Below are positions 59,763 through 64,000 of a stretch of 64,000 nt of DNA, one piece after another. Source of the DNA: CAWHQZ01 sp963831645 (GTDB lineage Bacteria > Pseudomonadota > Alphaproteobacteria > Rhizobiales > Aestuariivirgaceae); assembly GCA_963831645.1 (NCBI GenBank), contig CAWHQZ010000014.1, forward strand, positions 124,001-188,000. Direction: 5' to 3'. The translations under genes were made by a program, and so were the position numbers. Position 1 is the stretch's first letter. Every line of letters starts with the position of its first letter. The notes under the pieces were generated by a model. It did not search any database and was not told the DNA's origin. It saw only the letters and a list, made by a program, of their open reading frames with translations.

Positions 59763-62273
59763 CTACGCCTCGCGCAGCACTGCCGAAGGCCGTGCTGCGA
59801 GCGCCGACCAGGTGGCAGCTAGCCCGGCGAGAAGCGTGGCGGCCATCGCCAGCAGGGCGGTTGCCGCAGCGACCGCGAGCGAAAATCGGAACTCGATCTC
59901 GAGAACGAAAGTGGTGAGCGCCCAGGCGGCAATCGAGCCGACGATGACGGCAAAGAGAGCCGTTACCAGGCCGGCGATCAGAAACTCCAGGGCGAATACC
60001 GCGATCAGCTGCGATCTGACGGCGCCGTAGGTCTTGAGCACCGCGGCTTCGTAGCGGCGAGCGGCGAGGCTGGTGGTGAGCGCCCCGGCCAGCACCAGCA
60101 CGCCCGAAGCGAGCGTCAGACCATTGGCGAACCGGACCGCGAGCACGATCTTGCCGAGCATGGCCGATACCGCATCGAGGGCGTCCTTGACGCTGATCGC
60201 GGTCACCGTCGGGAAGGCCTCGGCGACGCGGTTGAGAAACTGGTCGTGGCGATCGCCTGCAACGCTGACGGTGACGAGATTCGTATGGGGTGCTGCGGCG
60301 AGCGCGTTGGGCGAAAACACCATGACGAAGTTGATGCCGAGCGACCGCCAGTCGACCTCGCGCAGGCTGGCGATCCGCGCTGAAACCTCGCGGCCGAGGA
60401 CGTTCACCCGGATTTCGTCACCGATGGTGAGCCCCAGTCCGGCGGCGATATCGCTGGTGAGCGAAACGAGCGGGGAGCCCTGGTAGTCGGCCGGCCACCA
60501 TTGGCCGGCCACCAGCCGCGAACCGGCAGGCAGAGTGTCGGCGAAGGTCAAGCCGCGATCACCACGAAGCGCCCAGGCGGTGTCCGGGGTGGCCGGGGCA
60601 TTCTCCGCCGGGGTGTTCTTGACCCTGACGATGCGCCCGCGCAGCATCGGAGCGCTGGTGATGGCGCGCGCCCCTGGTTCGGCCTTCAACGCCGCCATGA
60701 ACTGCTCCTTTTCCGTCTTGTCGACGTCGAGAAAGAAGAAAGACGGCGCTTCTTCCGGAAGGCTCGACGTCAATTCACGGGTAACCGAGCGATCGACGAG
60801 AGAAAGCATGACGAACAGCGCAAGCCCCAGGCCCAGTGACAGAACGATCGCCGGCGTCGCGGCGCCGGGCCGATGCAGATTGGCGACGGCGAAGCGAACC
60901 GTCGCATTGGGTGGCTTGGGAGATCTGCGGGCCAGCGTCACGAGCAGACGGCCGACCACGATCAGGACAAGGAAGCTTCCCGCCACGCCCAGCCCGTACC
61001 AGCCGGTGATGGAGGGATGATCGAGCGTCAAGTATGACCAGCCGGCAAGGGCGGCAAAGGCTATCGCAGTCAACAGCATGTGTCCGGGACCCGGCCGGGT
61101 TTTGATGTCCTGCCGGACCCCGCGAACGAGCTCGACGGCAGCGATGTTCCGGATCGATCCGAGTGGCCAGAGGGCAAAGGCGGCGGCCGTGATGAGACCG
61201 AAGACCGCCGCCGAAAGCAGCGGCACGGGGAACACGCCGAAAGCCACGGGGACGGGAAGCAGCCCGCCGAACAAGGCAATCAGAAGCGCCGGCAGCAGGG
61301 CGCCGACAGCAACGCCGGCGACGGTGCCCAGGAGAGCGAGGATCATGACCTCGACGAAGGCGGCGGCAAACACGGTACGCGGAGAGGCTCCGACATAACG
61401 CAGGAGTGCAATCTGGCGGCGGCGCTTGTCGATGAAGGCCTTGACCGCGTTGGCCACGCCGAGGCCGCCGACGATCAGCGAGGTCAGGCCCACCAGGGTC
61501 AGGAACAGAGTCAACCGGTCCACATAGCGGGAAACGCCGGGGGCTGCAGTGTCGCGCAGGCGAATGCGCCAGCCCGCGTCCGGAAATCTGGCCTTCAGCC
61601 GATCGCTGACCACTCCCATCGCGTCTGGTTCTTCGAGCTTCAGACGGTAGCGCCAGGTGATCAGGCTGCCCGGTTTGACGAGGCCCGTTGCCTCGAGGCC
61701 GGACTCGCTCATCAGAACGCGCGGGCCCAGGATAAAACCATCGGCAACGCGGTCGGGTTCTTTCCCGATCGTGGCGCGCACCGCAAAATCATTCTCGCCG
61801 ATCGACAGCATATCCCCGACCTTGAGATCGAGCCGCGTCATCAGCAGCGGATCGACGGCCACCCCGTGCCGACCACCCGACACGTGCAATGCAGCGGACA
61901 GGGTTACTGGCGGCGCAAGCTCGAGCTCTCCATAGAGAGGATAGAGGTCATCGACCGCCTTCACCTCGACGAGACTGCGGCGGCCGTTTCTGGAAGCCAT
62001 GGCACGCAGGGTGGCGACGCGGCTCAAGGCGCCATGGCGGGATATTTCCTCGATCTGATCAGCCGACATCCGGCGGTGGACGAGCGCCAGCTCCATATCG
62101 CCGCCAAGAAGGGGTTGGCCCTCGTTGGCGAGCCCTCGCTCGACTGCATCCGAAAGTGAACCGACGGTGGCAATGGCCGCAACCCCGAGGATCAGGCAGA
62201 TGAGGAAGATCCGAAACCCGCCGGTTCCTGAGCGCAGGTTGCGCAGGGCAATTCGTACCGGCAACTTCCACAT
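59763..62273 (-). CDS. ABC exporter permease, FtsX/YbbP-like
   Basis: 836 aa. Two FtsX-type permease units: a first helix FRIFLICLILGVAAIATVGS with periplasmic MacB-like segment, then LTLFLTLVGLTSLIVGGLGV, IALLRYVGASPRTVFAAAFV, ILALLGTVAGVAVGALLPAL; a second set follows with GLTLASGVLVLAGALTTSLA, VLKTYGAVRSQLIAVFALEF and SLAVAAATALLAMAATLLAG. About ten membrane segments. Start MWKLPVRIALRNLRSGTGG (62273) is chosen; the frame upstream overlaps the ATPase gene. With the ATPase it forms a YbbAP-type export system next to tesA, as in E. coli. Confidence 0.9.
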   Translation of the reverse strand: MWKLPVRIALRNLRSGTGGFRIFLICLILGVAAIATVGSLSDAVERGLANEGQPLLGGDMELALVHRRMSADQIEEISRHGALSRVATLRAMASRNGRRSLVEVKAVDDLYPLYGELELAPPVTLSAALHVSGGRHGVAVDPLLMTRLDLKVGDMLSIGENDFAVRATIGKEPDRVADGFILGPRVLMSESGLEATGLVKPGSLITWRYRLKLEEPDAMGVVSDRLKARFPDAGWRIRLRDTAAPGVSRYVDRLTLFLTLVGLTSLIVGGLGVANAVKAFIDKRRRQIALLRYVGASPRTVFAAAFVEVMILALLGTVAGVAVGALLPALLIALFGGLLPVPVAFGVFPVPLLSAAVFGLITAAAFALWPLGSIRNIAAVELVRGVRQDIKTRPGPGHMLLTAIAFAALAGWSYLTLDHPSITGWYGLGVAGSFLVLIVVGRLLVTLARRSPKPPNATVRFAVANLHRPGAATPAIVLSLGLGLALFVMLSLVDRSVTRELTSSLPEEAPSFFFLDVDKTEKEQFMAALKAEPGARAITSAPMLRGRIVRVKNTPAENAPATPDTAWALRGDRGLTFADTLPAGSRLVAGQWWPADYQGSPLVSLTSDIAAGLGLTIGDEIRVNVLGREVSARIASLREVDWRSLGINFVMVFSPNALAAAPHTNLVTVSVAGDRHDQFLNRVAEAFPTVTAISVKDALDAVSAMLGKIVLAVRFANGLTLASGVLVLAGALTTSLAARRYEAAVLKTYGAVRSQLIAVFALEFLIAGLVTALFAVIVGSIAAWALTTFVLEIEFRFSLAVAAATALLAMAATLLAGLAATWSALAARPSAVLREA

Positions 62274-62274
62274 T

Positions 62275-62961
62275 TCAGGACTGCTGAACCACCGTGCCGT
62301 CTCGCAACTCGACGATGCGGTGACAGCGGCGGGCCGTATCCGGGTCATGGGTCACCAGCAGCAGCGTCAATCGATCCCGGGTATTGAACGCGAACAGAAG
62401 ATCGAGGATCTGTCCGCCCGTCGATTGGTCGAGGTTGCCGGTCGGCTCGTCGGCGAGAATGATGTTCACTCCGGCGGCGAGCGCTCGGGCGATGGCGACA
62501 CGTTGCTGCTCGCCCCCGGAGAGTTCGCCCGGATAGTGCTTGAGCCGGTGACCGAGGCCGACCGCCTGAAGTTTTTCTTCGGCCCGGGCAAACGCCTGTT
62601 GTGCGCCCTTGAGCTCGAGCGGTATGGCCACGTTTTCGAGCGCGGTCATGGTGGCGATCAGGTGAAACGACTGGAATACGATGCCGAGCCGGTCGCGGCG
62701 AAAACGGGTGAGCTGATCCTCGTTCATGGAGCTCAAATCGTGGCCGTCGATGAAGGCCTGCCCGCTGGTAATCCGTTCGAGGCCGCCGATGACCATGAGC
62801 AGCGAGGTCTTTCCCGAACCCGACGGTCCGACGATGCCGACGGCCTCGCCGACGACCGCCGTGAAATCGATGCCGCGCAATACTTCGACCGGCCCAGCGA
62901 GGCTGGTCAGGGTCAGACGGGCGTTGCGGATGTCGATCAGGGGAGGGGAAGCGATGACCAT
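62275..62961 (-). CDS. ybbA: ABC exporter ATP-binding protein, YbbA/LolD-like
   Basis: 228 aa. Walker A VGPSGSGKTSLLMVIGGLER, Q-loop GIVFQSFHLIATMTALENVA, signature ELSGGEQQRVAIARALAAGV, Walker B NIILADEPTGNLDQ, H-loop TLLLVTHDPDTA. MacB/LolD-family ATPase whose stop lies 1 bp before the permease ATG. The divergent tesA gene on the other side reproduces the ybbAP-tesA arrangement. Confidence 0.93.
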   Translation of the reverse strand: MVIASPPLIDIRNARLTLTSLAGPVEVLRGIDFTAVVGEAVGIVGPSGSGKTSLLMVIGGLERITSGQAFIDGHDLSSMNEDQLTRFRRDRLGIVFQSFHLIATMTALENVAIPLELKGAQQAFARAEEKLQAVGLGHRLKHYPGELSGGEQQRVAIARALAAGVNIILADEPTGNLDQSTGGQILDLLFAFNTRDRLTLLLVTHDPDTARRCHRIVELRDGTVVQQS

Positions 62962-63055
62962 GCCGGGTTGTCTGTTCTGGACCTGACATATGGAGCCTTG
63001 GCCGCGGGTTTGGAAGCCGGTTGTCGGACGGCAGGCCGCACACTACTTTCGAGCC

Positions 63056-63676
63056 ATGCGCTCCGCCTTGGCATTCCTGGTCGCACTATTGGTGATGCTG
63101 ATGCCGGCAGATGCAGAGCCCGTTCGGGTGGTCGCGCTGGGAGATAGTTTGACGGCCGGTCTGGGGCTCGAGCCGAAGGACGCGTTTCCTGCCAAGCTCG
63201 AAGCGGCGCTGCGCGCTCGGGGCTTCGATGTCGCGGTGGAGAACGCCGGGGTGTCGGGTGATACGAGCAAAGCTGCCCTTCAGCGGTTGGACTGGGCGAT
63301 CCATGCTGACGCCGACGCAGTGATCGTCGAGCTCGGCGCCAATGACGCGCTGAGAGGCATCGATCCGAATGAAACCCATTCCAGCCTCGCGGCCATCGTG
63401 ACGAGACTGAAGCAGCGCGGCATCGCGGTGCTGCTTACCGGCATGAAGGCGCCGCCCAATCTCGGGCGCTCCTATGCCGAGGCTTTCGCGGAGATTTATC
63501 CTCGGATCGCACAGGACTCCGGCGTGACCCTATACGCCTTCTTCCTCGAGGGCGTGGCTGCCGAACCCGGCCTCAACCAGCCCGATGGTCTGCACCCCAA
63601 CGCCCAGGGCGTCGAGGAGATCGTCAGGCGCATCCTGCCGAAAGTGGAAGAGCTGCTCCGGCAGGTCGATTCATGA
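63056..63676 (+). CDS. tesA: Arylesterase/lysophospholipase, TesA-like SGNH hydrolase
   Basis: 206 aa. Signal peptide MRSALAFLVALLVMLMPADA. SGNH blocks: I RVVALGDSLTAGLG with the nucleophilic Ser, III VIVELGANDALRGIDPNE, and V GLNQPDGLHPNAQGVEEIVR with catalytic Asp/His. Periplasmic esterase/thioesterase family. ATG 63056 opens the signal peptide; the frame upstream belongs to the promoter region shared with the divergent ybbA. Complete. Confidence 0.94.
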   Translation: MRSALAFLVALLVMLMPADAEPVRVVALGDSLTAGLGLEPKDAFPAKLEAALRARGFDVAVENAGVSGDTSKAALQRLDWAIHADADAVIVELGANDALRGIDPNETHSSLAAIVTRLKQRGIAVLLTGMKAPPNLGRSYAEAFAEIYPRIAQDSGVTLYAFFLEGVAAEPGLNQPDGLHPNAQGVEEIVRRILPKVEELLRQVDS

Positions 63677-63706
63677 GATTGTCACGAGAGGACGGCGTCA
63701 CTACAG

Positions 63707-63816
63707 CATTTTCCGGCGAAGTAGAATCACTTCGCCGATGAGGAAAATGCGCAGGATCAAATACTTGGAGCATGCTCTTATCGGAAAAGTGTGTACACTT
63801 TTCCGGAGCATGCTCT
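63707..63816. repeat. Compound palindromic intergenic repeat
   Basis: The left arm CATTTTCCGGCGAAGT pairs with ACTTCGCCG and GGAAAATG (63707-63749). The centre is a perfect palindrome GGAAAAGTGT-GT-ACACTTTTCC (63783-63804), flanked on both sides by GAGCATGCTC (63768-63777 and 63806-63815). Nested symmetry suggests a non-autonomous mobile or REP-like element that occurs elsewhere in Rhizobiales genomes; that recurrence is from memory. Situated between tesA and thpR; may fold strongly in RNA. Confidence 0.65.
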
Positions 63817-63908
63817 AGATGAGTAGCCTGCAGGCACGAGAAGAATCAGTATAGGTTCGGCCTACGAGCTGTCCTGACGGCAGCGCTCCAACCGCGGGGG
63901 ATCCAGTC

Positions 63909-64000
63909 ATGCCGCGATTGTTCACCGGTCTTGAAATCCCGGAAGACATTGCCTTCGAGCTCAACCTCATGCAGGGCGGTGTGTGGGGGGCGCGCTGGAT
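63909..64000 (+). CDS. thpR: RNA 2',3'-cyclic phosphodiesterase (2'-5' RNA ligase) ThpR, partial
   Basis: The first 30 codons, MPRLFTGLEIPEDIAFELNL then MQGGVWGARW, match the start of the ThpR/LigT family before the window ends. The first catalytic HxT motif, expected about residue 40, is not yet reached. It follows a half copy of the dispersed repeat (CGGGGGATCCAGTCATG), the last bases of which overlap the ATG. Confidence 0.75.
   Translation, partial: MPRLFTGLEIPEDIAFELNLMQGGVWGARW

Noticed and set aside
1..64000. CRISPR array
   Set aside because: No regularly spaced direct repeats were seen, including around the Cas3 relic; the repeated elements are inverted hairpins, not spaced direct repeats.

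Overview
The window looks like a chromosome segment of a high-GC alphaproteobacterium, most likely Hyphomicrobiales (Rhizobiales). Evidence is gene content and order: phaR/phaA/phaB, gloB-methyltransferase-chorismate mutase-hisC-tyrA-DUF2125, plsC-ftsX-ftsE-hpt, TIGR02302-lysA-lptM-argH-tlpA, and hbd-etfA-etfB-rhomboid-PduO. No rRNA, tRNA or CRISPR array was seen.

1-11.5 kb: DUF924 and VOC genes, a minus-strand enolase-superfamily/SMP-30 pair, then a plus-strand catabolic operon: a polyamine/opine-type ABC importer (ATPase, Tat-exported binding protein, two permeases), an SDR and a trimethylamine/dimethylamine-dehydrogenase-like iron-sulfur flavoprotein. An IS4-type element separates the binding protein from the permeases. 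Nearly every gene here carries one-base frameshifts. 11.5-19.85 kb: an accessory island of toxin-antitoxin genes and relics (FitA twice, FitB, PIN, NYN, MazF/PemK, HigA, AbrB/VapC, HigBA), an AAA ATPase with an in-frame UGA, a truncated GST, a broken CapW/BrxR-like WYL regulator and a short relic of a Cas3 helicase. 19.87-26.3 kb: a GcvT-fused FAD oxidoreductase (dimethylglycine/sarcosine dehydrogenase type), formate-THF ligase and a gamma-glutamyltransferase. Together with the first operon this suggests uptake and stepwise demethylation of N-methylated compounds, with one-carbon units passed to tetrahydrofolate.

26.3-51.6 kb is mostly intact housekeeping DNA: PHB synthesis and regulation, glyoxalase II, aromatic amino-acid and histidine-type aminotransferase genes, glutathione turnover (ChaC), B12-dependent ribonucleotide reductase, phospholipid acyltransferase, FtsEX, purine salvage, a P1 peptidase, lysine and arginine biosynthesis, thioredoxin-like TlpA and 3-hydroxybutyryl-CoA dehydrogenase. 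51.8-56.6 kb is a second small island: an isoquinoline-oxidoreductase-like molybdenum hydroxylase, a PIN toxin, and a tungstate ABC transporter destroyed by truncation and an ISAs1-type element. 56.7-64 kb returns to core genes: etfAB, rhomboid protease, cobalamin adenosyltransferase, a YbbAP-like ABC exporter, TesA, and the start of thpR.

Many of the frameshifts can be undone by deleting one base immediately 5' of a CG dinucleotide. They are concentrated in 1.5-22.2 kb, with isolated cases at hisC, TIGR02302 and tlpA. I therefore suspect systematic sequence error for many of them, and keep those genes apart from true relics that show deletions, lost domains or nonsense codons.
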